Assembly (NCBI RefSeq): GCF_017354945.1
Contig: NZ_CP071503.1
Coordinates: forward strand, 186,001 to 250,000
Direction of reading: 5' to 3'
Length of the DNA: 64,000 bases
Source of the DNA: Shewanella avicenniae
GTDB taxonomy: Bacteria > Pseudomonadota > Gammaproteobacteria > Enterobacterales > Shewanellaceae
The notes under the pieces were generated by a model. The model saw nothing but the letters and a program-made list of their open reading frames with translations. It was not told the DNA's origin and did no database searches. The translations under genes were made by a program, and so were the position numbers. Shown here piece by piece: positions 53,490-62,968 of the stretch. How positions within the stretch are numbered: position 1 is the first letter of the stretch; each line of letters opens with the position of its first letter.

Positions 53490-54242
53490 ATGGATGAGAT
53501 CCTGTCTGACAGTGAACTGATGCGCTACAGCCGTCAGATCTCCCTCAAAGGAATGGACATTGACGGGCAGGAGTTGCTCAAACAGGCGCGAGTATTGATG
53601 ATCGGTGCCGGTGGTCTAGGATGTACTGCGGCCTTGTATCTGACCGTTGCGGGCATCGGCCACCTTACCTTGGTAGATTTTGATACGGTTGATGTGTCTA
53701 ACTTGCAACGGCAAGTGCTGCATACCGACGCGAATGTCGGTCAGGCCAAGGTGGATTCTGCCAAAGCCAGTTTGCTGCAGCATAATCCTCATTTGAGCAT
53801 CGACACTATTAACGCGGTACTTGATGACCCCGAGATCGATGCCTTAGTGGCGCAGCACACTATCGTGGTGGATTGCACCGACAACCTGATGGTACGCAAC
53901 CAGCTAAATCAGGCCTGCTTTAATCACAAGGTGCCGTTAGTCTCGGCGGCGGCGATCCGCATGGAAGGCTTAATCACTGTATTCAACTATCAAGCCGAAC
54001 AACCTTGTTATCACTGTTTCTCCAGCTTGTTTGGTGAGCAGCAGTTAAGCTGCGTTGAAGCGGGGATTCTCGCCCCCGTGGTTGGCATGATGGGCTGCCT
54101 CGAAGCGACGGAAGCTATCAAGGTGATCACTGGCATGGGCAAACCGCTGTATGGCCGGATTTTGATGGTTGATGCGATGACTATGGAGTTTCGCGAGATG
54201 AAGCTGCCCAAGCAGCCAAATTGCGCGGTGTGTAGTCAGTAG
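53490..54242 (+). CDS. moeB: Molybdopterin-synthase adenylyltransferase MoeB
   Basis: Adenylates the C-terminus of MoaD. 250 aa. ThiF/E1-like: RYSRQISLKGMDIDGQ, nucleotide-binding MIGAGGLGCTAALYL, VDFDTVDVSNLQRQ and DCTDNLMVRNQLNQAC. Zinc-binding pairs: CYHC in EQPCYHCF and CAVC near the end. Follows moeA by 19 bases, and ends with an intrinsic terminator. Confidence 0.96.
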   Translation: MDEILSDSELMRYSRQISLKGMDIDGQELLKQARVLMIGAGGLGCTAALYLTVAGIGHLTLVDFDTVDVSNLQRQVLHTDANVGQAKVDSAKASLLQHNPHLSIDTINAVLDDPEIDALVAQHTIVVDCTDNLMVRNQLNQACFNHKVPLVSAAAIRMEGLITVFNYQAEQPCYHCFSSLFGEQQLSCVEAGILAPVVGMMGCLEATEAIKVITGMGKPLYGRILMVDAMTMEFREMKLPKQPNCAVCSQ

Positions 54243-54274
54243 AACGCGCGTCAGTAAATATGGATTGAACCTTG

Positions 54275-54297
54275 AAGGTCGCGCTCGCGGCCTTTTT
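54275..54297 (+). terminator. Intrinsic terminator of moeA-moeB
   Basis: Stem AAGGTCGCG/CGCGGCCTT with short loop and T5. Confidence 0.85.
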
Positions 54298-54312
54298 GAT
54301 TTGCGGTAATCG

Positions 54313-54346
54313 CCCAAAAACAACAGCTCCCGCAGGAGCTGTTGTT
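54313..54346 (-). terminator. Terminator of the carboxymuconolactone decarboxylase-like gene
   Basis: Perfect 12-bp stem AACAACAGCTCC/GGAGCTGTTGTT, T-run on the minus strand. Confidence 0.85.
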
Positions 54347-54365
54347 ATTCGTGGCGCCAGACCGG

Positions 54366-55085
54366 TTATTTTTTAGCGATTGCGGCCAGTACCTGATCCA
54401 ATACTGCGGCAGCATTATTGGCAACGTCGTCACCACAAGCTTTACGCATCTGCTCAACGAAGGTTTTCAGTTGTGCTGGCGTAATGCCGTTGTTCATGCT
54501 GATAAAGTAGTGGGAGCCCAATTGGCTGTTCAGGCCTTTCACGTTCGCCAGTGCGGCAATGGTGGCAATTTCACGGTCTTGCCATGACAACACACCACGC
54601 TCAAAAATATCACCGAACAGGTGCGCTTTAAGGTATTCATCAATGGCAGGAGCGAAATCAAACAGCGCGCCTTTCACTTCTTGACCGATCAATTTGGTTT
54701 GGTTGGCGCCACCAATTTCTAGGCTAGATTTACCCGTCGGGATTGGGGTGCCGGCTGTGCCTTCAGTATCGTTAATCCCTTTGCTTTTACGTTCTTCGAG
54801 CACTTTCATAAAGGTGCCGAGCGCATTTAAGCTGCGTGGAAAACCGGTGTAGGCATACATTTGTACCAACACTTCTTTAATTTCATTAACGGTCAGCCCT
54901 GCATCTAGGCCAGCATTTAAGCTCGCTTGCAGCTGTTCAATTTCCCCGTTGGCTGTGTGAGCGGCAATAGGAATAATCGCTTGTTCTCTTGGGGTAAAAT
55001 CAGATTTCATGGCGTGCGCCTCCGTTACGCTGAATATGGTAATGAATAGCAAAATCAAACTGCTAAGCAACTTAGGCATCTTCAT
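54366..55085 (-). CDS. Exported two-domain carboxymuconolactone decarboxylase-like protein
   Basis: 239 aa from the ATG at 55085 (AAAGGA upstream), with signal peptide (LLSSLILLFITIFSVTEAHA). Two AhpD/CMD-like repeats: the first (about 27-105) with IPIAAHTANGEIEQL and VQMYAYTGFPRSLNAL, the second (about 150-235) with LSWQDREIATIAALANV and LGSHYFISMNNG. Neither has the CxxC pair of peroxidase-active AhpD. Divergent from an AraC regulator, a layout often seen for this family. Enzymatic role unknown. Confidence 0.86.
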   Translation of the reverse strand: MKMPKLLSSLILLFITIFSVTEAHAMKSDFTPREQAIIPIAAHTANGEIEQLQASLNAGLDAGLTVNEIKEVLVQMYAYTGFPRSLNALGTFMKVLEERKSKGINDTEGTAGTPIPTGKSSLEIGGANQTKLIGQEVKGALFDFAPAIDEYLKAHLFGDIFERGVLSWQDREIATIAALANVKGLNSQLGSHYFISMNNGITPAQLKTFVEQMRKACGDDVANNAAAVLDQVLAAIAKK

Positions 55086-55507
55086 AAAATTTCCTTTTAC
55101 TGCGTGGTAAACGCTGTCATGGAGACAGCCTGAGTGAAGTCTTGTCAGAGGTATCACTATACTGCGTTCACGACGACAGCGTTAGCCTATTGATGGCGAA
55201 TACTTGCCTAAATTTCCAGCTGGTAAGAATGTTTGTTTTGCTGGTGGGGTTTAGTTTAAGGGAACGATAATTTTCATATATTGAATTAATCCAATGTTTT
55301 ATAACAATTAAAATTTATTAATCTCAAGTTCAGTTAAAAATCACCGAACGATAACAGAATTGTAACTGAATGAAGCATGGTCAATGGATTGCTTAATAAT
55401 CTTTACATCGGCTTGGGGAATATTGGACACTGATGTCATACTAAGCTGGCGTAGCAGCGGTGATTCGCCGTGGCTATGGTTGGTGTTGAACGTGATTTTA
55501 GAGTTGG
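55086..55507. other. Divergent promoter region
   Basis: About 420 bases between the CMD-like and AraC genes; AT-rich around 55250-55330; no gene seen. Presumably contains operators of the AraC regulator. Confidence 0.4.
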
Positions 55508-56443
55508 GTGACTGAACAGATGGCAACTGAAACACTCGCATTTACTGCCCATAATGACAGTGCGCACACACTGGCAAACCTGATTGCGCAGCACAGCGTG
55601 GATCGGCACAACATTGAGACGCCAATTGATGGACTGTTTCTTGGCCGCTGGAGTACACCCACACCGCCAGTAAGTTATACCCACCGCTCTTGCATCTGTT
55701 TGATTGCCCAAGGCAGCAAGCAGGTGGTGCTCGGCGAACAAAGCTATGTGTATGATCCGCTGCATTGCTTGGTCTCGTCAGTCGAGTTACCCGTGGTGGC
55801 CAATATTATCGAGGCCAGTGAAGCGAAACCCTATTTGGGCTTGTCGCTCGATCTGGATCTGGCCGAGATTTCACAGCTGATCAGCGCTGGTGAATTTAGC
55901 TTTAATCACAATAAACAACCACATGCTGGCTTGTCGCTGGGCAAAATTTCCCCCGCGTTAATGGATGCCTTTATTCGCTTGGTGTCATTACTGAATGAAC
56001 CCGACAGCATCAAGGTGCTTGGGCCGATGATTAAACGGGAAATCTATTTTCGGCTGTTGAACAGCGAGCAGGGCGCACGTATCAGTCAGATTGTGGCGAC
56101 TGAAAGCCACAGCCATCAAATCACTCATGCGATTAACTGGCTCAAACGTCATTATTCACAACCGTTGAATATTGGCGAATTGGCGGCAGATTCCGGTATG
56201 AGCAAGTCGGCGTTTTATACCCACTTTCGCGCCATCACCTCGATGACACCGTTGCAGTTTCAGAAGAAGTTACGCCTCAGCGAAGCGCGGCGGTTGATGC
56301 TGACCGAAAACCTCGATGCGATGTCGACCAGTTTTCAGGTTGGCTATGAAAGCCCATCACAGTTCAGCCGTGAATATCGGCGTCAATTTGGTGCGCCGCC
56401 GCTGACCGATATTCGCAAACTTAAAGAAAGCGACGCGGCTTAA
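55508..56443 (+). CDS. AraC-family transcriptional regulator
   Basis: 311 aa from a GTG at 55508 (ATG at 55520 is an alternative). The N-terminal cupin-like AraC_N domain (SYTHRSCICLIAQGSKQVVL) is of the YqhC type; the C-terminal domain (about 205-300) has two helix-turn-helix motifs: LNIGELAADSGMSKSAFYTH and STSFQVGYESPSQFSREYRR. It is divergent from the CMD-like gene, its probable target. It overlaps the Lrp gene tail to tail by four bases. Confidence 0.92.
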   Translation: MTEQMATETLAFTAHNDSAHTLANLIAQHSVDRHNIETPIDGLFLGRWSTPTPPVSYTHRSCICLIAQGSKQVVLGEQSYVYDPLHCLVSSVELPVVANIIEASEAKPYLGLSLDLDLAEISQLISAGEFSFNHNKQPHAGLSLGKISPALMDAFIRLVSLLNEPDSIKVLGPMIKREIYFRLLNSEQGARISQIVATESHSHQITHAINWLKRHYSQPLNIGELAADSGMSKSAFYTHFRAITSMTPLQFQKKLRLSEARRLMLTENLDAMSTSFQVGYESPSQFSREYRRQFGAPPLTDIRKLKESDAA

Positions 56444-56865
56444 ACAATCCACTCGCTCATCACCACATGGGTTTTGATTTTGCTAATGGCAGGATGGGCG
56501 TCGATCTGCTCGCGAATTTGATGAAGCCGCTGCATGGTTGGGGTTTTGACAAACACCAATAAATCCATCTCGCCAGAAATGCCATGACAGGTGAGTACTT
56601 CTGGCAAGGCGCGGAATAGATGGGCGATTTCAGCGCAGCTCTTGCATTGGTGTTGGATCTCGAAATAGGCACTGACGCCGTCTTTTTGCGATTCACTCAA
56701 CATCACTTGATAGCCACGAATAACGCCAGTTTGTTCCAACTTTTTGATCCGTTCCGACACGGCGCTGCGAGACAAACCCACTTCGTCCGCTATGGTCGAA
56801 ACGCTGCTACGCGCGTTTTGGCGGAGCGCGGCAATAATCGCTTGATCAAATTTATCCATTTGCAA
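56440..56865 (-). CDS. Lrp/AsnC-family transcriptional regulator
   Basis: 141 aa. HTH RSSVSTIADEVGLSRSAVSE, then the RAM ligand domain (GVIRGYQVML to the end, with CHGISGEMDLLVFV). Amino-acid-responsive regulators of this size are often next to their target; here the divergent amino-acid transporter at 57001. Confidence 0.93.
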   Translation of the reverse strand: MQMDKFDQAIIAALRQNARSSVSTIADEVGLSRSAVSERIKKLEQTGVIRGYQVMLSESQKDGVSAYFEIQHQCKSCAEIAHLFRALPEVLTCHGISGEMDLLVFVKTPTMQRLHQIREQIDAHPAISKIKTHVVMSEWIV

Positions 56866-57000
56866 TCAGCATCCACTGGCAAGTTAGCTAAGGCCGACAA
56901 ATCGTCGGCGTGAAGCGCAATATTCACGGCAAATTCACACGGATCGCGCTGCGCGAAACCGTTATACTGCCGGTAATTGTTATCGCACTTAATGTATCAA

Positions 57001-58260
57001 ATGACTGCAACTTCAGGAACCATCGGCCGCTGGCAGGGCGCCGGACTTATGGCCACCACGCTCTTGGGCACAGGTGTATTTATTCTGCCGCAGATGACCA
57101 TTGATATCGCGGGCGCAGGGGCGCTATTGGCCTGGGGCTTATTAACCTTGGCCATTATTCCCATCGCCCTAGTGTTTGCGCGCCTTGGCAGCAAATACGC
57201 CCATGCGGCTGGCCCAGCTTATTTTGTCGAACAGGCATTTGGCCGCTTACTTGGGCGAGCCATCGGACTGTGTTTTCTGTTGATTGTACCGATTGGCGCG
57301 CCCGCCGCTATTCTGATGACCATGCAGTTTATCAACGCCTTGGTGCCGATTTCCGGTTGGGTAGAAGTGAGTTGCGAGCTGGCAGTATTGCTGTTGCTGT
57401 TGGTGGTCAATTTGCGCGGTATTCAAGTGTCTGCTAAAGCGCAATTGCTGCTGACCTTGGCGATGGCGGCGGTGGTTATCGCCATGTGTCTATCTGGCAT
57501 TATCCATCCGGCGCTTGATGGCGGTTTGCAACGCGCCGATGTTGAAATCCCGACCATGCTCAAGGCGTTTGGTATCGCCTTTTGGAGTTTTCTCGGGATT
57601 GAGGCGATGACCCATCTGTCGGCGGATTTTCGTCGTCCTGCGCAAGATCTGGTGCCGGCGATGATGACCGGCACTGTGCTGGTGGGCGCTATCTATTTGG
57701 CGTGTAGTTGGTTGCTGTTGCAAACCGACACCGATGCGCCAGTGGCGATGATGGGCGCGTTTGATACCTTGCTTGGGGGTTATGGTGCGGCAGTGATTGG
57801 CGGATTGGGGATTGCGTCTGGGCTGGCAACGGTTAACGTTTACAGCGCCAGTGTTGCGCGTTTGCTGTGCAGTTTTAGTGAGCAGGGTATTTTGCCCGGT
57901 TGGTTTAAACAGCGGAATCAATATCAAGTGCCGGTGCGCGCGTTGGCCATAGTCTTACTGGTGATGGCAGGCGTCATCGTGATCAACTATGTTGCTGATG
58001 TCAGCTTGGAGCAGCTGCTCTCATGGGCGAACGGTGTGTTTGTCGGTATCTATCTGTTGTCGATGTTAGCGGCGCTCAAGCTGCTTGATAAATCGGCTCG
58101 GCCATTAGCTTTATTCAGTAGCACTGTGTGTTTGTTGCTGGCCTATTCGCTTGGTAGTGCGATGATCTACGCCATAGTTTTGTTGGTGGTGCTGTTGGTT
58201 TTGCTGTGGTGGCAACAACGGATTAAACAACGCCGCGCCCCCACGCAACATCCTTGTTAG
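57001..58260 (+). CDS. APC-family amino-acid exporter (YjeH-like)
   Basis: 419 aa from the ATG at 57001; upstream ATGs at 56977 and 56992 are possible. About 12 transmembrane helices. The first, GRWQGAGLMATTLLGTGVFILPQM, is typical of YjeH, an L-methionine and branched-chain amino-acid exporter. Further: FWSFLGIEAMTHLSADFRRP, a common APC signature. Divergent from the Lrp gene, which probably controls it. Confidence 0.88.
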   Translation: MTATSGTIGRWQGAGLMATTLLGTGVFILPQMTIDIAGAGALLAWGLLTLAIIPIALVFARLGSKYAHAAGPAYFVEQAFGRLLGRAIGLCFLLIVPIGAPAAILMTMQFINALVPISGWVEVSCELAVLLLLLVVNLRGIQVSAKAQLLLTLAMAAVVIAMCLSGIIHPALDGGLQRADVEIPTMLKAFGIAFWSFLGIEAMTHLSADFRRPAQDLVPAMMTGTVLVGAIYLACSWLLLQTDTDAPVAMMGAFDTLLGGYGAAVIGGLGIASGLATVNVYSASVARLLCSFSEQGILPGWFKQRNQYQVPVRALAIVLLVMAGVIVINYVADVSLEQLLSWANGVFVGIYLLSMLAALKLLDKSARPLALFSSTVCLLLAYSLGSAMIYAIVLLVVLLVLLWWQQRIKQRRAPTQHPC

Positions 58261-58331
58261 TGAGTTATTTTTAAACAGCGTAAAAAAGCTGACCTATAGT
58301 TAATTTCAGACCCTGCCATTGGAGAACAGTA

Positions 58332-59156
58332 ATGGGAAGTGCGGAAATTATCAGTCGAATAGATCAGCTACCAAGATTACCAAAAGCCATTAGTGACCTG
58401 CTGGATGCGGTCAATGATGACAACGTGGAAATGGAATTGCTGGCGAAAAAGGTCTCTTGTGACGCGCTGATCAGCGCCAAAGTGTTGCGCATGGCCAACT
58501 CTGCGCGCTTTGGTCGCAGCCGTGAAATTGGCTCGATTGACGAGGCGGTGATCCGCTTAGGTCAGCAGCCAGTAAAAATTCTGGTGACCGCCTCAGCAAT
58601 CTCCTCCTCCATTAAAGTGCCTGCAGGGGTCAACCCTATCGAGTTTTGGGGGCGTTCGTTTGAAGTGGCATTCTTTGCGCAAGAGCTCGCCAAGCGCGCC
58701 AAATTGCGTGCTGATACTGGCTTTACCTGCGGCTTGTTACACAACGTGGGTGAACTACTGTTGGCCTTGATGGAACCCGCGAAATGGCAACAGGTGCAAG
58801 CGGCTGTTGCTCAGGGGGCAGATTTACGTCAGCTTTGCTTACATTTGATTGGCACAGAGCCAGCGGAGGTTGCGGCCACTCTTGCGGCCGAGTGGCGCTT
58901 CTCTGATGAGTTGGTGGAAGGTTTACGCTACCAAAACAATCCAGTACTCGCTGAAAAACGCTCGCCTTACGGCAAAATAGTGTTTTTGGCGAAACTGATT
59001 ATCGACAACTGGCCCGCAGGCCCTGAGCAGGAGCGTACCAGTTGGTTGGCCCAAATCTTTGATGAGTATGGTTTGCGGTTGCAGTTAGATGGCTTAGCGC
59101 TGAAATTGGAATCGCTAGTGGGTTCAGGTGAAGAGATGGCGCAGCAACTGGGATAG
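58332..59156 (+). CDS. HDOD-domain protein
   Basis: 274 aa. HDOD domain (about 10-205): LPRLPKAISDLLDAVND, VSCDALISAKVLRMANSARF and EIGSIDEAVIRLGQQPVKIL, and TGFTCGLLHNVGELLLAL, where the HD pair is replaced (H-N), as in HDOD proteins that lack phosphodiesterase activity. GGAGA precedes the ATG. Probably a signalling protein; partner unknown. Confidence 0.9.
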   Translation: MGSAEIISRIDQLPRLPKAISDLLDAVNDDNVEMELLAKKVSCDALISAKVLRMANSARFGRSREIGSIDEAVIRLGQQPVKILVTASAISSSIKVPAGVNPIEFWGRSFEVAFFAQELAKRAKLRADTGFTCGLLHNVGELLLALMEPAKWQQVQAAVAQGADLRQLCLHLIGTEPAEVAATLAAEWRFSDELVEGLRYQNNPVLAEKRSPYGKIVFLAKLIIDNWPAGPEQERTSWLAQIFDEYGLRLQLDGLALKLESLVGSGEEMAQQLG

Positions 59157-59188
59157 TTTGATCCCTGCTACCGCTGTCGTACCAAAGT

Positions 59189-59217
59189 TCAGGCAATGCT
59201 AGTGCGGCATTGCCTGA
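59189..59217. terminator. Bidirectional terminator between HDOD and TerB genes
   Basis: Perfect stem TCAGGCAATGC/GCATTGCCTGA with a seven-base loop, overlapping the TerB-like stop codon; TTT follows on the plus strand. Confidence 0.75.
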
Positions 59218-59645
59218 TTTCTCAATTGGATCAGCTCTGAGTGCTTTAAGTAGAGCAGATCGGCACAGCGACGAATAATCTGATCTTCATAGCGACATAG
59301 CTCGCCATCGGCATAGGCAATTTGCCACATGGCCAATACTAATTGCTGCTTCTGTGCCACTGAAAAGTTATCGTTAATCACCGAGGTAAATTCAAATAAC
59401 GAGGTTGCGTGTTGGCCACGCTGTGTTGCCTCATCCACTAAGGTTTGCGCTTCTGTGGCATCGATATCCAAAGTCTTTTGCAACAACGACGGCAATAACG
59501 CCGCTTCTGCGTTAGACATCTGCTCGTCAGCAAAGACCACTTCCATAAGCATACAGGCGGCGGCTAACTTGAGCTGCCGCGCTTCGGTTTCAGGGTCGGG
59601 TGTCGCTTGTAGTTCGCTTAAAAACTGCTTTAATTTGGCGATCAT
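59199..59645 (-). CDS. TerB-family (tellurite-resistance-like) protein
   Basis: 148 aa, all helical, with the acidic metal-binding loops of TerB: VVFADEQMSNAEAALL and IAYADGELCRYEDQIIRR. Stand-alone TerB-like proteins are widespread and not linked to tellurite here; no ter genes adjoin it. Confidence 0.88.
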   Translation of the reverse strand: MIAKLKQFLSELQATPDPETEARQLKLAAACMLMEVVFADEQMSNAEAALLPSLLQKTLDIDATEAQTLVDEATQRGQHATSLFEFTSVINDNFSVAQKQQLVLAMWQIAYADGELCRYEDQIIRRCADLLYLKHSELIQLRNQAMPH

Positions 59646-59710
59646 AGCGGTTCTTCCATCGCAACTCGGTGAGGTTTAGAAACACAACACCGCGTCAGAG
59701 TTCCATTAAA

Positions 59711-60250
59711 TTACATTAATGCACTTAAGCCTTGGCCTAACAGGGCCGCAGTGCCTTCACCACTTTGTGATTGCAGATAGTTTTTCAAAATCTGCACCAT
59801 CGGGGCGGCTAACTCCTTTGAAATCCCCAGTTTAGAAAAAGCGTCGTACACCATGGCGCTACCTTGCAGTGAGCTACCGAGGCTACCGGCTTTAGAGAGT
59901 AAACCGCTCATGCCTGAATTGCTGTCGAGGCTCGGCGCCGCTGCCAGCAAGCTATCAACATTAGGAATGGCATTAGAAATTTGGCCAAAGTCTGTGGTGT
60001 TCATGCTCGACTTTGCCATGGTCAACAAACTGCCTAAACCACCTTCCGCTTGCTGCTGATTCAGGTTCAGTTGCGACATGACGCTGCTGACCAGATCGCC
60101 AGAAACGGCGTCAGTGGTTGCCGTGGTTTGCGCTTGGGTTGGCGCTTGCGTAGTGGTTTGTTTCAGCTTCGATGACAGGGTATCTAACAGGCCAGCATTG
60201 GCCGCCATCGGTACAGTCAGTGCGGCCAGTAATACAACAGAGGCTTTCAT
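59711..60250 (-). CDS. DUF2780 (VcgC/VcgE-like) exported protein
   Basis: 179 aa with a signal peptide (ASVVLLAALTVPMAANA) and a mature region rich in Ser, Gln and Leu, with LLDTLSSKLKQTT, SGDLVSSVMSQLNLNQQQAE, and the C-terminal AAPMVQILKNYLQSQSGEG. This matches the DUF2780 family first noted in Vibrio. Function is unknown. Confidence 0.82.
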   Translation of the reverse strand: MKASVVLLAALTVPMAANAGLLDTLSSKLKQTTTQAPTQAQTTATTDAVSGDLVSSVMSQLNLNQQQAEGGLGSLLTMAKSSMNTTDFGQISNAIPNVDSLLAAAPSLDSNSGMSGLLSKAGSLGSSLQGSAMVYDAFSKLGISKELAAPMVQILKNYLQSQSGEGTAALLGQGLSALM

Positions 60251-60425
60251 TGGGGAAACTCCATTTATCCAAAAGTGGCTAATATTCTAGGCATACTTGG
60301 ATTGTCGATGCACGAATTTCCTGTTAGGCCGCCACGCTAATCAATTTCAGCGATGCAATAACCACGGATTTTCGGTATTCTTGGGCTCGTCCAAAATTTA
60401 CCTTTAACCACTGCTGGGAAGTTGA

Positions 60426-61133
60426 ATGTCGCTCTCCTCCATCCTGACTGAAGCCTATTATTTTTTCCGTAATCACCTGTGGCAACTGGCCTCCTTTGCC
60501 GTACCCATTCTAGCGATAGAGATCGGCTTGCAGCTGTGGTTAGGTAACACAATTGAGCAGATGGATCAGCAAGCGCCTGAGTTTAACGGTACCCAAGTTG
60601 CCGTGGTGATGACCATTTTGCTGCTGTTTACCCTGTTGATTGCTGCGCTGACCTTGTTCATGGAACTGCGCACCGCGGGGCATCAGCCACCGGCACCGGC
60701 GCTGATCAAACACAGTTTACCTTACATTCCGGGGCTGTTATTGGCTGGAGTGTTGTCAGGGTTAGCCATCGCGGCACCCACTATGCTGCTCAGTGCTTTT
60801 GGCCCGGCGGTGGTGATTGGCTTAGGCATCAGTGCTTACCTCGGGGCGCGGCTTGCGTATGTGAATTTTATGCTGGTGGTTGAGCGCCTCTCGCCACTGC
60901 AAGCGATTCGCGAAAGCTTTATGTTCAGCCAAGCGTTTACCGGTAAAACCATCGCGGTATTGCTGTTGTATCTGCCATTTATGATGGTGGAGTCTTTGCT
61001 GGCCAGTGCCATGCCTGACGCACCCTTTATCTTCAATCTGGTGCTTAAAACCGTGATTGGATTCTTCAGCTTGTATGTCAACGTGGCCTTGTTCCGCTTG
61101 TATCGGGTCAATCGCTCGTTGAATCAGGCATAA
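60426..61133 (+). CDS. YciC-like (UPF0259) inner-membrane protein
   Basis: 235 aa with about six transmembrane helices. N-terminal ILTEAYYFFRNHLWQLASFA and ERLSPLQAIRESFMFS are typical of YciC-like proteins. Role unknown. The Sel1-repeat gene starts 12 bases after its stop, so they are probably cotranscribed. Confidence 0.85.
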   Translation: MSLSSILTEAYYFFRNHLWQLASFAVPILAIEIGLQLWLGNTIEQMDQQAPEFNGTQVAVVMTILLLFTLLIAALTLFMELRTAGHQPPAPALIKHSLPYIPGLLLAGVLSGLAIAAPTMLLSAFGPAVVIGLGISAYLGARLAYVNFMLVVERLSPLQAIRESFMFSQAFTGKTIAVLLLYLPFMMVESLLASAMPDAPFIFNLVLKTVIGFFSLYVNVALFRLYRVNRSLNQA

Positions 61134-61145
61134 CGGAGCGCGCCG

Positions 61146-62546
61146 ATGCTTGATGACGTGCAGTTTGTTGCGAATCTTGCGCCTGAGCTCGGCGACGAAT
61201 ATCGTAACACCAAGCGCTATGTGCATGATGTGCCTACCCAAGCGTTGCTGCATGTCCGCAGTTTTACCCATCGACTCACAGCATTGCTGGCCGCGCCGCA
61301 TCAACTGCAGTTTGATAGTCCCAATCTGTATGACCGTATCGAGCAGTTAAACCGGCAGCGCCTGATAGACGTGCGTTTGACCCGTGCGCTGCACCGGTTA
61401 CGCGCAGACGGTAACCGTGGCGCTCACCCAGAAAAATATCACCTCTCCAATGAAGCGCTGGCCAAGCTGGCGCATAAATCATTAAGCGGCTTGCTGAGTG
61501 TGGTGGCTATGGCCTATCCGCGGCTCATTGGCAGTGAAGCGCCTGAGTATCAACTGGCCGAGGCACGCGAGCTCGACAGCCGCGAATTAAGCTACCGTGC
61601 GGTAATGCAAGATGATCATCATGCGCAGTATCTGCTGGGGGTCGCCTTTAAAAACCGCGCCTTGATTCAGAAAACTGAGGGTGAGGGCGAGCTCGACGAT
61701 GCCAACCGTCTGTTAGCCAAGGCGGCCTATTGGTTTGAGCAAGCCAGTGAAACCGAAGCCAGTGCTAAGTTTGAATATGGCGTGGCTTTGCTGCACGGTT
61801 ATCGTGATGCGCCACAGCCGGAGCGTGGTGAGCAGTTGATTGCTGCCGCGGCCGAGCAGCAGGTGACCGATGCAATGGCGTTGCTGGGCTATTTCTATCT
61901 GGTCGGTAGTCACTGTTTCCCAGTTGATTTAGCCAAAGCCGAGCATTATCTGCATGCCGCAGCGGTGCAAGATCAAACCGAAGCGATGGCCAATCTTGGC
62001 GTGTTGTTCTATCAGCAACAGCAGCTTACTCAAGCATTTCAGTGGATTAAGCAAGCGGCGCAAAGTGGTTATCCGCATGCGCAGTATCATCTGTCATTAA
62101 TGTTGGCGCGGGGTGAAGGCTGTGAGCTTGATATCGTCGCTAGTGAACAATGGTTGGCGGAAGCCGCTGAACAAGGCCAATTAGATGCCATGTTGGCGCG
62201 GGCACAGCACATGCTGAATGAGGAGCAATCCTTCGGCAGTGATCTGTCGCAAGCGGAGCATTATCTGCGAGAAGTGATCCGTTATGAGCAGCGCTCAGCA
62301 GCCATGATTGAGTTGGCGATTGCGCTGACAGATGGCAGTTTTGGCCGTATCGATGTGGTAGAAGCCGCAGCGTGGCTGAAAATGGCGAAAGGGCGAGCGA
62401 ACAGCAACGAACTGGCGGTGGTCACGCCACTCATTGCCTCGCTAAAGCAGCAAACGCAAAATGTGTTGGCGGTGAGCGATAATGCAGCGGAGCGCAAGTC
62501 GCTCAGTCGAGCGCTAGAGTTGTTGAGCGAGGCAGAAGCGCAATAA
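61146..62546 (+). CDS. DUF4145-like plus Sel1-repeat protein
   Basis: 466 aa. The N-terminal part (about 1-125) has DVQFVANLAPELGDEYRNT and ALHRLRADGNRGAHPEKY, as in DUF4145 domains, which are often joined to nuclease or helicase regions. The C-terminal part (about 150-420) contains Sel1-like repeats (A-x-A-x-x-L-G patterns such as DAMALLGYFYL, EAMANLGVLFY, HAQYHLSLMLARGEG). GGAG lies seven bases upstream. This N-terminal plus Sel1 layout suggests a scaffold; function unknown. Confidence 0.85.
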   Translation: MLDDVQFVANLAPELGDEYRNTKRYVHDVPTQALLHVRSFTHRLTALLAAPHQLQFDSPNLYDRIEQLNRQRLIDVRLTRALHRLRADGNRGAHPEKYHLSNEALAKLAHKSLSGLLSVVAMAYPRLIGSEAPEYQLAEARELDSRELSYRAVMQDDHHAQYLLGVAFKNRALIQKTEGEGELDDANRLLAKAAYWFEQASETEASAKFEYGVALLHGYRDAPQPERGEQLIAAAAEQQVTDAMALLGYFYLVGSHCFPVDLAKAEHYLHAAAVQDQTEAMANLGVLFYQQQQLTQAFQWIKQAAQSGYPHAQYHLSLMLARGEGCELDIVASEQWLAEAAEQGQLDAMLARAQHMLNEEQSFGSDLSQAEHYLREVIRYEQRSAAMIELAIALTDGSFGRIDVVEAAAWLKMAKGRANSNELAVVTPLIASLKQQTQNVLAVSDNAAERKSLSRALELLSEAEAQ

Positions 62547-62553
62547 CCATGCG

Positions 62554-62856
62554 TTAATCTTGATGGTCAAATACCCGGCCGTTGCTGCGCCACTGACCAT
62601 CGCGTTCAACGTGGGGTGAGTTACGGTAGATGTCGCTTTGGGATTGGCGTGGCCGATAGCTCTGCCACATCTGCTGTGCAAAACCACTCACGCGTTGGCG
62701 GCCAATAAAGAAAGAAATAGCGAACAAGGTTAAGCCAATCAGCAGGATGACTGGCAAGGCTAACAGTAAAAATCCCAAAAACAGCAGACTAAACAGCAGC
62801 CCGAGCGCGAACGTCCACAATGATGACTGATTTTGCCAAATCGAATAGCGTTGCAT
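62554..62856 (-). CDS. Small membrane protein, unknown
   Basis: 100 aa with one long hydrophobic segment or two closely spaced helices (residues 14-53, GLLFSLLFLGFLLLALPV and onward) followed by a basic, polar tail (YRPRQSQSDIYRN). Conserved hypothetical proteins of this kind occur in Shewanella. No function is suggested by neighbours; it is convergent with the Sel1 gene and divergent from tapT. Confidence 0.7.
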   Translation of the reverse strand: MQRYSIWQNQSSLWTFALGLLFSLLFLGFLLLALPVILLIGLTLFAISFFIGRQRVSGFAQQMWQSYRPRQSQSDIYRNSPHVERDGQWRSNGRVFDHQD

Positions 62857-62968
62857 AAGCTTCTCTCGGGTTAACTGTTGCGGGTATCCTTGAATATGGA
62901 CACCAAAGCTTAAAGTTCTATTAAACTACCCTGTTTCAGTGACTGCTAATTGTCTGTTCATCACAAAA

